NCBI GenBank assembly: GCA_002917075.1
Contig: NTMA01000014.1
Coordinates: forward strand, 62,001-126,000
Direction: 5' to 3'
Length of the DNA: 64,000 nt
Origin: Hawksworthiomyces lignivorus
Lineage: Eukaryota; Ascomycota; Sordariomycetes; Ophiostomatales; Ophiostomataceae
The notes below the pieces were generated by a model, which saw nothing but the letters and a program-made list of their open reading frames with translations, was not told the origin of the DNA and did no database searches. The position numbers and the translations under genes are program-made. Numbering within the stretch: position 1 is the first letter of the stretch; every line of letters starts with the position of its first letter. Below, piece by piece: positions 22,381 to 32,236 of this stretch.

Positions 22381-23968
22381 ATGGGTCACATTGTGCCTGG
22401 GGTAAGAGACTAAGAACTCTGTGACCCTCCCATTGCAGGCTCATACTTTTCCAAGATTTATCAAGGGAAAATCAAATGAAGAACAAGATTGCTAATTGCC
22501 ATCGCAGCTGAAAGACGCTAGCCTCTTCATCAAGAAATGTTTCATCAACGGTGAATGGGTCGACGCGAGCAGCGGCCAAGTATTCGAGGTTCATGATCCC
22601 GCGACAGGAAAACTGGTCGGAACGTGCGCGGAATGCACTGCTGAAGATGCCGAGAAAGCTGTTGCTGCCGCTGCCGCCGCTCTTGGGACGTACCGCCAGC
22701 TGACGGGCCGGGAGAGATCCAAGCTCCTGCGAAAATGGTACGACCTGATGGTAGCCAACGCTGAGGACATTGCGACGTTGATCGCATGGGAAAGCGGAAA
22801 GCCTCTTGCTGATGCGAAGGGAGAGGCTGCGTACGCTGCAAATTTTTTTGAGTGGTTTTCCGAAGAGGCCCCCCGGATCTACGGCGATGTCTTTCCTGTC
22901 TCCGCGTCTGGGCAACGTGCGTCGACGATTCGACAGCCGCTCGGCGTATGCGGGCTCATCACCCCGTGGAACTTCCCCGCGGCTATGGTGACCCGAAAAG
23001 CTGGACCGGCGCTTGCAGCGGGATGCACGGTGGTAGTGAAGTCTCCCGGAGAGGCACCGTTTACGGCAAACGCACTAGCGGAGCTGGCAAAAAGGGCCGG
23101 CATTCCTCCCGGCGTATTTAATGTCGTTACTGCTCTACAGAATACTGCACAGATCGGCGAGGTGCTGACAAGCTCAGCTGCTGTGAAGAAAGTCTCCTTT
23201 ACAGGCAGCACAGGCGTAGGCAAACTCCTAATGAAGCAATCGTCGTCGACGCTCAAGAAACTGTCCATGGAACTGGGGGGCAATGCTCCTTTTATCGTCT
23301 TTAACGACTGCGTCAGTATTGATGCTGCCGTCATGGGCTGCGTTGTGGCCAAGTTTCGCAGCTCAGGGCAGACATGTGTCTGCGCTAACAGGATCTACGT
23401 CCAAGGCGCCATCTACGACCAGTTTGCGGAGAAACTAGCAGCTAAAGTGAAAGAGTTCCGAGTTGGCCATGCGTTTAGTGAGGGTACAACACATGGACCT
23501 TTGATTCACGAACGCGCCGTCGCGAAGGTTGAACACCATGTCAAAGACGCCATTTCCAAGGGTGCCATGGTCCTCGTAGGAGGCGCCAAACTTCCTGAGC
23601 TTGGGAGCAACTTCTACCAGCCAACTGTGCTGGTAGGGATGAAGCAGTCCATGGCCCTGTCCTGCGAGGAGACGTTTGGACCCGTTGCGGGTCTCTTTGC
23701 GTTTGAGACTGAGGAGGAAGTCATAAAGCTCGCCAATAACACGGCAGTTGGCCTAGGTGCATATGTCTATACTAGCGACATCAATAAAGCTGCTCGTGTT
23801 GCCGAAGACTTAGAAGTAGGTATGGTTGGCGTCAACACTGGACTCATCAGCGACCCATCCACTCCCTTTGGCGGCGTCAAAGAATCTGGCTTTGGAAGAG
23901 AAGGTTCCAAATATGGTATTGAGGAATATGTGGTTACCAAAACTATTACTTTAGGAGCTCATAGATAG
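22381..23968 (+). CDS. Succinate-semialdehyde dehydrogenase (NAD(P)+), about 493 aa
   Basis: The main exon, 22508-23968, is certain. It reads LKDASLFIKKCFINGEWVDA and runs through the aldehyde dehydrogenase signatures: ITPWNFPAAMVTRKAGPALA, FTGSTGVGKLLM, the catalytic-Glu motif MELGGNAPF, and the catalytic-Cys motif SSGQTCVCANRIYV. It ends with FGGVKESGFGREGSKYGIEE, which is diagnostic of SSADH. No in-frame ATG occurs at its start. It is preceded by a good intron end (TGCTAAT, then CGCAG). A 21-nt first exon at 22381-22401 followed by GTAAGA fits in phase, but this short exon is tentative. The enzyme oxidises succinic semialdehyde to succinate, completing the GABA shunt begun by the aminotransferase at 12.5-14.0 kb. 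Confidence 0.92.
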
Positions 23969-24366
23969 AAGTCCGCTAAATGAGGTACTAAGAAATATAG
24001 AGGACATGCAGCTCGTGTCTATAATCCTACATGCCTGACCAGTGATGATACTGTTGGAACCGACAACATTCATTTTCCCTCATTGCGTGAACACATGGTA
24101 AATGCTTCGGCCTATGACTTGCGCGTGTACACACTATTTAAATCCTCAAATATCATAATATCATCCGCCCAGATAGCCTTTCTAAATTGGAAAGCCGGTA
24201 ACGGAGGGAGGTTGGTAGAGCCCGCTAGCTATATATCAAGTCCATATGTCGATGGAAACCGGCTGTTAACGAAGAAATATTTGTTAGCCAATGGAGTTTA
24301 GCGTTCCTACTTGCCCTCAAATACTAACTAGATCAACCACCGTTACCTTTTAATTTCTTGTTCGCC
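23969..24366. other. Short intergenic region between two co-directional cluster genes
   Basis: About 400 bases lie between SSADH and the tartrate/malate-type dehydrogenase. No gene or repeat is seen; it presumably holds a terminator and a promoter. Confidence 0.35.
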
Positions 24367-25556
24367 ATGAGTGCATCCCGGAATTCGTCAAGGCGATACA
24401 AAATTGCTTCAATTCCAGGTGATGGAATTGGACCAGAAGTCGTGGCTTCTGCTATTGAGATTGTCACAAAGCTAAGCCAGGCTCTTGGAACCTTCTCCAT
24501 CGAGTTTACGCATTTACCATGGGGTACAGACTACTACAAGAAAACGGGACAATACATGCCTAAGGATGGACTCAAGACACTCAAGCAATTCGAAGCGATT
24601 TTGTTTGGCAGCGTCGGCATGCCAGGTAAGCTCGAGTCGCTCCGAGGTGTCTGCTACGAATGTTCCCACACTAATTGAATACGGAAGACGTTCCGGATCA
24701 CATATCCTTGTGGGGACTTCTGCTGGCGATACGTGGCCCGCTTCAACAGTACGCAAATGTTCGGCCCATTCGAGCGTTCCCTGGCATCGATACTGCTCTG
24801 CGGACCAAGCATGACAAAGACATCGACTGGGTCATCGTCCGCGAAAACTCGGAAGGCGAATATGCGGGCCAAGGTGGCAGGACACATCGTGGCCAGCCGT
24901 GGGAGATTGCGACAGATGTTGCCATCTTCACAAGAGTTGGGGTGGAGCGGATAATGCGGTTTGCATTCGAGACGGCTAGGTCCCGGCCGCGGAAGCTTCT
25001 CACTGTCGTAACAAAGAGCAACGCGCTGCGGAACGGTCTCGTGCTCTGGGACGAAGTCGCAGAGGAGGTGGCTGGCGATTTTCCGGATGTGAAGTGGGAC
25101 AAGGTGTTAGTGGACGCAGTCACCATCCGCATGGTGCGCCACCCGCAGTCGCTGGATACTATCGTGGGCACGAACCTACACATGGACATCATCTCCGACT
25201 TGGGCGCCGCCTTGGCCGGCTCGATTGGCGTGGCTGCATCGAGCAACCTGGATCCAAGCAGGGTCAACCCGTCCCTGTTTGAGCCCGTCCATGGTAGCGC
25301 ATTCGATATCATGGGAAAGGGTGTGGCCAATCCGGTTGGAACGATCTGGTCTTGCGCAGAGCTGCTGAGGTGGCTCGGAGAGGAGCATGCTGCGGAACTG
25401 CTGCTCCAATGTGTTGGGAGCGTGTTAGAGGCCGGCATCAAGACAGCCGATCTTGGGGGCACGGCAAGTACGAAAGACATTACGAAAGAAGTTTGCCATG
25501 CTGTGGATGCGGCTACGGCGCAGTCGGATGGGTCCTCGCAATTCATTACGAGATAG
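24367..25556 (+). CDS. Tartrate/D-malate-type decarboxylating dehydrogenase, about 375 aa
   Basis: Two exons, 24367-24625 and 24688-25556, with a 62-nt intron (donor GTAAGC, branch CTAAT, acceptor GGAAG). The protein belongs to the isocitrate/isopropylmalate dehydrogenase fold: IASIPGDGIGPEVVASAIE at the start, FGSVGMPDVPDHISLWGLLL, VRPIRAFPGIDTALR, VIVRENSEGEYAGQGG, the Lys/Asp active-site blocks VTKSNALRNG and TNLHMDIISDLGAALAGSIG, and FEPVHGSAFDIMGKG. The P-G-I-x-T-A-L-R and ENSEGEYAG forms resemble tartrate dehydrogenase/D-malate dehydrogenase (TtuC/DmlA) more than leucine-pathway enzymes. Such enzymes oxidise and often decarboxylate a 2-hydroxy acid with NAD+ and a divalent metal. Its place between SSADH and the biotin enzyme suggests a catabolic task, but no step in a simple GABA route needs it. 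Confidence 0.85.
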
Positions 25557-25954
25557 CTGAGATCATATGTAAAAATGGATTTTGTGCAGCAGCTCACAGT
25601 TCTCGGCGTATTTGATCTTTCGAACTAAGACACATTAGGAATATAGAGGCTGATTTCCTATTTTGGACTAACAAAATTTCAGTTTCGACTGATAGAACCC
25701 ACTGGAGTACTGTGGAGTAGCGCTGACGCCATATGGATGCACTTAGATAAACATGGCTAAGTCTCTACAGCTTCTTCATGGAATGTGGTTCTCGACCACT
25801 TGCTTTGGGAAGCCCTAAGTCTTCTGTTCGTCCGTATATGCAGAGCACTTTCCACCTTCTTTCTGTCTCGAGTTAATGAACACAGGCAGAAACTCCAGCC
25901 TATTACCTCCATAGCGCACGACCAATCAGAAGCCGACACCCCAAGGAATTAGCT
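25557..25954. other. Short intergenic region before the biotin enzyme
   Basis: About 400 bases with no recognisable gene. It contains the probable promoter of the large carboxylase-like gene. Confidence 0.35.
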
Positions 25955-28900
25955 ATGGGGCACGGGCACTTGCAGAATATCAGACGGGTCTTAATCGCTA
26001 ACCGCGGTGAGATCGCCGTACGGTGTCTCGGTGCCTGTCGGGCTCTCAGAGTGACGTCCATTGCTATCTACACAGCATCAGATGCGACCTCGCTACATGT
26101 CACATTAGCTGACTTGCCGGTTCAACTAAAGGGTGATGGTGTAGCCGGTTACCTAGATATGTAGGTGGGCGAGGTTTAAAGCTTCTCAGCTCTGTAGATA
26201 CTTTGTCTCGTGGGAAGGTTTTTAACATTATCTGGCAGCGAAAACATTCTTCAAATATGTAAGGAGCACTCTGTGGATGCCATCTTTCCAGGATACGGGT
26301 TTCTCAGTGAGAATGTCGAATTTTCAAGGCGCGTGACGGACGCCGGAATAATTTTCGTTGGTCCGTCGACGGACTCCATCACGGAAATGGGTCTTAAGCA
26401 CCGGGCGAGGGAGATCGCCACGGCAGCAAACGTCCCTGTTGTTCCAGGAACTAGTCTTCTCTCCTCAGAAGAAGAAGCGCTCAAAGCAGCTGGACAGCTA
26501 CAGTACCCGGTCGGTTGTTTGCCGTTTGACTTGACTTTTATATTTCTTGGTCTAATCCTCTTTATGCAGGTTATGCTTAAAGCGACTGGTGGTGGAGGCG
26601 GCATGGGTCTTCAGATCTGCTATGCGCCGGGCCAAGTCAAAGAAGCGCTGGATAAGGTTCGCAGCCGAGGATCGAAACTTTTCAAAAATTCCGGTGCCCT
26701 CCTCGAAAAGTACTACCCGCGCAGTCATCATATCGAGGTGCAGATCTTCGGTAATGGCACCGACGTTGTCCACTTTGGAGAGAGGGAGTGCAGCGTGCAA
26801 CGGCGACACCAGAAGGTACACCGCTTTCGGCGTGTTCTGCACCCTTTATCACATCGTTTCCCATATTCCGCCCACTAACGAATCCTTTCCGCCAGGTGAT
26901 CGAGGAGTGCCCCAGTCCATTCGTAGAACGCCATCCAAATCTCCGAGAGCGGCTGGCGAGCTGTGCAGTGTCATATGCTTCCTCGCTCAACTACAAGTCT
27001 GCCGGCACGGTGGAGTTCTTGGTCGATGATGACACCGGTGACTTTTTCTTCTTGGAAATGAACACTCGACTTCAAGTCGAGCACGGCATTACGGAGATGT
27101 GTTATGGTGTCGATTTGGTAGTGCTCATGCTTGAGCAGGCAGACCAGGAGAAAGCAGGGGCCGGTGGTATCCCTTCATCGTATCTCCGCAAATTTTCTCG
27201 ATCTCGCCCGGACGGATGTGCAATCGAAGCCCGCGTATATGCTGAGGACCCAAGTCAAGGATTTGCGCCAAGTCCTGGTATCCTGCAGAATGTGCATTGG
27301 CCAAGCCGTGTCGGTTTTCGGGTTGACACTTGGGTACAATCTGGCCAAAATATCTCGCTTCATTATGGTGAGTCAGTCTTTGCTCAGCTTACCTACAATC
27401 CTAAAAATCAATCGGAGATAAAAATCAATGCAGAAGATGATTTTCTAATACGTGAATTATTAGATCCACTTCTAGCAAAGGTCATGGTGCATGCACCCAC
27501 CCGCGATGAGGCCATCAAGAAGATGGTATGGGCATGTACAGAAGGAGTCCGTTTGCAAGGACCGCGCACAAACCTCGACTTTGTGAGGAGCGTGGTGCTC
27601 TCAGACGATTTTGTCTTGGGTAATACCCTCACTAACATGCTGGACTCTTCATTTGTATATCAGCCGCGCGGAGTAGAGGTGATTAGCCCCGGCTCGCTCT
27701 CCACCATCCAGGACTTCCCAGGTCGAACGTCCATCGGCCATGGTATCCCGAAGGGTGGGCCCATGGACAGCTTGTCAGCTCGTATTGCAAACTTGATAGT
27801 GGGAAATGCTCCTACAAAAGAAGTGGTCGAGATTACGCTTGTAGGACCGACGCTTCGGTTTCTGTCCTCCGCCGTGGTGTCTATATGCGGCGCTGATGCT
27901 ACAGTAACCATCGACGATAGCTGCAAGCCAATGTGGTCAGCTCTGATTATCCAAGCAGGCCAGACGTTGAAAATCGGTGCCGTTGATGGCCCGGGTTGTC
28001 GTATCTATCTGGCAGTCAAAGGGGGGTTCCCAAACATACCTTTTATCTTTGGTTCCAAATCTACAGTGCCAGCTCTGAAATTTGGTGGCTGCCAAGGGCG
28101 TGCTCTTCGTGCAAAAGACTTTCTCGAATTAGACGAAGCATCTCCGCAATGGGCCGCTGCTACCTGGGAATATACATTGCCGTCTCATTTAGTGCCGAAC
28201 GTTGATGTGCGGGAGATCTATGTTATGCAAGGTCCACATGACTCTGACGACATCATGACCGCTGCAGACCGAGACATGCTCTACGGAACGCAATGGAGGG
28301 TCAGCCACAACTCCAGCAGGGCGGGTATCCGGATGCTTGGTCCCGTACCACAGTGGTCGCGTACCAACGGCGGAGAGGCCGGCTCTCATCCGTCGAATTA
28401 CCTCGAGTGGGTTTTGCATCCTTTTCTCGCAATGAGATATTTTATGAGTCGCATCTTCAATCCAAGAAGCTGACCGTTCACCTCTAGCTATGGTTACCCA
28501 TCACCTGGTGGTGTCAACTGGGGGGGCGATTCGCCCTGCATATTTTCTGTAGACAGCCCGAACTTTGGCGGACTGGTCAGCTCCTCGACCGTTATTTCAG
28601 CCGACCTATGGAAACTGGGGCAATTGAAACCAGGTGCAACCTTTTACATGACGCCAGTGTCCTTGGATGATGCGCTCCGGCAGAGTCGACGTGTGGATGA
28701 ATATATCTCTGTCGTGGAAAAACACCTTCAAGCGCAAGATAACCCGGCAAAAGCCGTGACCGATAGGATATCGTGGACGCTTCCACGCTGCCAGGTAGCG
28801 CCGGACGCAGCTATATTAAAAGTTGTTAACGCAGATACTAGAACTCCTCCCAGGTCTAAGGTGGTATATCGGCAGGTAGGTCATCTCTTCAGATGCGCCA

Positions 28901-30173
28901 TTTTCATGTACAGTTAGTGATACAACTGGTGATTAACAAACTTGGACAGGGCGCAGACAGGTTTCTCCTCGTAGAATTTGGCGAGCAGTCTACGGATGTG
29001 GCCATCATGGTTCGCATTCATCTTTTCGTCGAGAAGCTGCGGGCGGAAACAGGCCTCAAAGTTCTCACCCCCCATGTTGGTTCAGTGATGATAGAGTATG
29101 AGCCGCGAGAGCTTAGCCACAGTCAAGTGCTGGCGCTAGTTCAGAATATTGAATCAAGCATTCAAGTCAACATGGACATCTCCATTCCCTGTCGCGAATT
29201 CCGGCTGCCACTAGTCATGGATCATCCAGCTATTCAGCAGTGCATTCAGAAATACATGGAGACAACTCGAGACAAAGCAGCCTACCTGCCCGATAATGTT
29301 GAGTTTCTACGGAGGTGCAATGGTCTAGAGACGCGCCGCGACGTTTTTACGACGCTTTTGAACACGGACTACCTGGTTGCAGCCGTCGGATTTCTCTGTG
29401 GAGCGCCCGTTCTCTTCCCACTGAGTCAAAAGACAATTCTATGTCCGAAGTACAATCCAACGCGCGTGTCAACACCCGGAGGCACTCTGGGTATTGGCGG
29501 CTCAATTCTCACAGGCTATCCTGTTGAGCAACCTGGAGGCTACATGATGGCGGCGAGAACCTTGGAACTGTGGGATACCTACGGCACTAAGCCAGGATTT
29601 GCAGAGGAACGGCCGTGGTTATTTGAACCTTTTGACAAGGTCAGGTTCTACGAGGTTAGTGTCGATGAATACGATTCTCTGGCAGCAGACGTCGCCGCAG
29701 GACGATACAGCTGGCAAATTAGCGAGTCGGTATTCAATCTACAACAAGTATACAATACGTCTCATGCTGCAAAATACAACTCGGACGTTGTCCAGTATAA
29801 AGAACGGCAGCAAAATGCTTTGGCTGAGCAAGATAGACTGGAACGAAAGCTATACAACGAGTGGAGAATAATGCAGGCATCAGCAGCCGAAGGACCATGC
29901 AGAGAGAGAGAAAATGCAGCAGTAGGAGATACTAACGAGGACACGATTATCATTACGTCCCATATGCCAGCGAATCTCTGGAAGGTAGAAGTCCAATTAG
30001 GAGAGGCCCTATATGAGGGTCAGACTGTCGCCGTGCTCGAGGCCATGAAGATGGAAATCAACATTCAGGCACCAAAAGGTTCAGGAGGGTTTCGAGTTCG
30101 GTCCATTCCCAGCAAACCAGGTAGCATCGTAAATACTGGAGACGTAGTTCTAGTTGCTACACGTGAAGCATAG
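25955..30173 (+). CDS. Biotin carboxylase - AHS2 - AHS1 - biotinyl fusion (urea-carboxylase-like / PxpBC-like), about 1249 aa
   Basis: Seven exons: 25955-26160, 26239-26509, 26570-26815, 26896-27367, 27464-28406, 28488-28875 and 28950-30173. Every junction keeps frame and restores family motifs. Domains in order: biotin carboxylase, about 1-460 (VLIANRGEIAVRCL, FPGYGFLSENVEF, ATP-loop KATGGGGGMG, EMNTRLQVEH); AHS2/CT_A_B, the PxpC/KipA type, about 466-770 (VISPGSLSTIQDFPGR, GGPMDSLSARIAN); AHS1/CT_C_D, the PxpB/KipI type, about 820-1065 (FLLVEFGEQSTD, RVSTPGGTLGIGG); and a C-terminal biotinyl domain with EAMKMEI, where Lys1209 is the biotin site. This is the layout of urea carboxylase, but the allophanate hydrolase domain or partner of urea degradation is absent. 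A LamB/YcsF gene, the missing third 5-oxoprolinase subunit, sits in the same cluster. A lactam or 5-oxoproline substrate is therefore at least as likely as urea. Intron 4 (27368-27463) is 96 nt, in frame and stop-free. Confidence 0.92.
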
Positions 30174-30512
30174 AATTCAGCATTGTGGTAGGGTTGGAGA
30201 AGATGAAATCTAATAGAAGAAAAAATGCGACAGCTCGTTTACGCGGATTTGTTTTGGGCAGTTATGTAGACCAGGCTTGGAATTCTCACCAAGTGCATCG
30301 ATATCGGGCTTTGGTAATGAGACCCCTTTTATTAGGGCTGAATATCGTTTAAATTTTTTATACGTCTTCGAAATAACAAACGTTTCGTCAGGTCCAATGG
30401 GTTTTTCTTCACTGCCCCGATAATCTGCCTGGCCTTCATCTCTTAATTCCCATCCCTCGACATAGCTGTATGTCGAGTAGTTTCTACAGTCTAGAGTGTC
30501 TCTAGGCTATAA
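30174..30512. other. Region downstream of the biotin enzyme
   Basis: Just over 300 bases without a recognised gene. An imperfect hairpin (CAGTCTAG...AGGCT against AGCCTAGACTG) spans about 30487-30526 and may be a transcription-end structure. Confidence 0.35.
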
Positions 30513-30908
30513 AGGAGCCTAGACTGTCGAGCGGAACTTTTTTTACCCAGAAGCTCTATTCGGGGCTGTCAATCTGGACTCTTAAAGGCGCGCGGATATC
30601 TAGCTCGCGTGGACACCGACGTGCTGTTCCGGCTGGAGTACGGTGGAGAAATCCACAACTGGGACGAGTCTTCAATCTATAATCCGGAGCAACTGCCCCA
30701 AGAGGGATTTTCGTTGGTATTGGACTATCCAGAAGAGGTAGAATTGGACTTGGACACGGGCGGGTACCCCGCGTATCCGAGGCCGGTATGCCTATTAGTG
30801 GTGGCGCACGTGGATAGCGGCCTAGCTGACTTGATACTCGTCCAGGGCGAGAAGATGGATTATCCCTATCACTGGTGGAGATGGGGCAGGTTGTCTAACA
30901 CCTTGTAA
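30513..30908 (+). other. Short coding-like open frame, unknown
   Basis: An open frame without an ATG runs from 30513. From a GTG at 30609 it encodes 99 acidic residues, including WDESSIYNPEQLPQEGF, VELDLDTGGYPAYPRP and YPYHWWRWGRL. Codon composition looks protein-like, but there is no start codon and no recognised domain, so it may be an exon of an undetected gene or a truncated relic. I assign no function. Confidence 0.25.
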
Positions 30909-31270
30909 GTGGGTGTACCTTCCTTCAGCCTGTATTTGTTATGATGCCGTACTGGCCCTTTCTTTGGACTCTCGTTTATGTTTCCGACCTCTTTAAGTAA
31001 GAGCCATAGAAGATTTCACAAGATAGCATTGGGTACTTTTTTTATTCTTAATGGGGGTATCAATTGTGTGAACTATGCCTAATGATCCGTTTGTCGATAA
31101 TCCTATCCAGATGCCTTCACGAAAATGCCCAAAAGTCTATGGGATATCTTAAATCAAAACCTGGCCGAAAACATATTTTGAACGCTATATAAATGCAGAA
31201 ACCAGTTCTAATGCACCATGAAAATCCGATGTCTATTTTTTTTTTTTGGTTGGTGTGTTGGTCAGATTGC
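30909..31270. other. Intergenic, 3' side of the protease gene
   Basis: AT-rich sequence with no gene. It probably contains the 3' untranslated region of the eqolisin gene on the minus strand, with a T-tract at about 31235-31246. Confidence 0.35.
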
Positions 31271-32080
31271 TCAAGAGTGCTTGACGGTGATCGAGTTAGC
31301 GCTGGAGATGGCAGCAGCACCAACCAGCTTGTTGCTCTGGACCATGCCAAACACGGTGGCCTCAGACAGAGGAACGGTGCCGCTGGTGGAAGAAGCAGAG
31401 GCATCGGTGAACTGGACGGTGCCGAAGTTGGCCAGGGGTACCAAGGCGCCGTTCATCTTGTAGTCCTCGACGATCCACTCGGCGTTGGTCTGGCAGAGCA
31501 CGGCGGTCTCGGCGGTAAAGCTCTGAGAGACGCTCTGGCCAGTGCTCTTGTTCTCAATGGTGACCTTGCCTGCGGTGTTTGATGAGATAGTGGCAGTCAA
31601 GGTGAGGACGTCGCCGGCGCTGATGTCGAAGCCAACCCAGTTGTGGGATGCGCCGGGGTACCACTCGTACCAAGGAGTGTAGGTGACGGTGTCGCCCAGC
31701 ACGTTGAAGTCAACGCCCGTCTGTAGGATGGCCGAAGCGCAGGTATCACCGTCGATGCCGACCCAGGCGCTGGCGTGATAGGCGGTGGTAGCCGAGCCAC
31801 CAGCAGGTGTCTGCGGCGTGGGGACAGTGAAAGTGCCAGTGACCGAAGTGAAGCCCGTGCCGACCAGAACAGCGCCGGCCCAGTTGTTGGAGTAGGTGGT
31901 GTGGTAGGTACCCTCATCCTCGCTGCGCGCCGCAAGGCCGGACACGTTGGTGGCGTTGACGGAGTAAGGGCGGTGGCTGCTGCGCATGCGGCGCGACTCA
32001 CGGGGGATAAGTTGCACGGGCGAGGCAAGGGTAGAAGTGGCCCCGAACAAGGCGGCAATGGCGAAGAAAGAGAACTGCAT
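31271..32080 (-). CDS. Secreted eqolisin (peptidase family G1, aspergillopepsin II-like), 269 aa
   Basis: A single exon. Residues 1-20 are a signal peptide (MQFSFFAIAALFGATSTLAS), followed by a basic propeptide of about 35 residues (PRESRRMRSSHRPYS). The mature part begins near TYSNNWAGAVLVG, a G1-family hallmark. The catalytic Gln is in AILQTGVDF (Gln120) and the catalytic Glu in NAEWIVEDY (Glu201), with WYEWYPGASHNW between them. These acid glutamic peptidases are secreted and act at low pH. The length is typical of the family. The open frame and both catalytic residues are intact. A tandem repeat lies between a likely TATA box and the start codon. Confidence 0.95.
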   Translation of the reverse strand: MQFSFFAIAALFGATSTLASPVQLIPRESRRMRSSHRPYSVNATNVSGLAARSEDEGTYHTTYSNNWAGAVLVGTGFTSVTGTFTVPTPQTPAGGSATTAYHASAWVGIDGDTCASAILQTGVDFNVLGDTVTYTPWYEWYPGASHNWVGFDISAGDVLTLTATISSNTAGKVTIENKSTGQSVSQSFTAETAVLCQTNAEWIVEDYKMNGALVPLANFGTVQFTDASASSTSGTVPLSEATVFGMVQSNKLVGAAAISSANSITVKHS

Positions 32081-32154
32081 GATGACTGATTTGTTTGTAG
32101 CTGGGTAGTCAAGAGATTAGGTATTATGGATATCGTTGATGGCTTGGGTGGAGA

Positions 32155-32228
32155 GTGGATGTTGTAGAGTGGATGTTGTGGATGTTGTGGATGTTGAGGA
32201 TGCTGTGGATGCTGTGGATGCTGTGGAT
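32155..32228. repeat. 9-bp tandem repeat in the protease 5' leader
   Basis: About seven to eight copies of a GTGGATGYT-type unit (plus-strand reading) lie 75-150 bases upstream of the eqolisin ATG. They sit just downstream of a TATATATA stretch at about 32227-32236, which on the minus strand is suitably placed as a TATA element. The repeat is therefore probably transcribed as part of the 5' leader. Confidence 0.8.
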
Positions 32229-32236
32229 ATATATAC

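Noticed and set aside
24743..25597. Minus-strand open frame of about 284 codons
   Set aside because: It is antisense to the tartrate/malate-type dehydrogenase. Codon bias of the sense gene opens the opposite frame.
25955..30173. Simple call of urea amidolyase (Dur1,2)
   Set aside because: The allophanate hydrolase (amidase) part is missing and LamB/YcsF is in the cluster, so the specific urea function is not supported. I kept a neutral architecture-based name.
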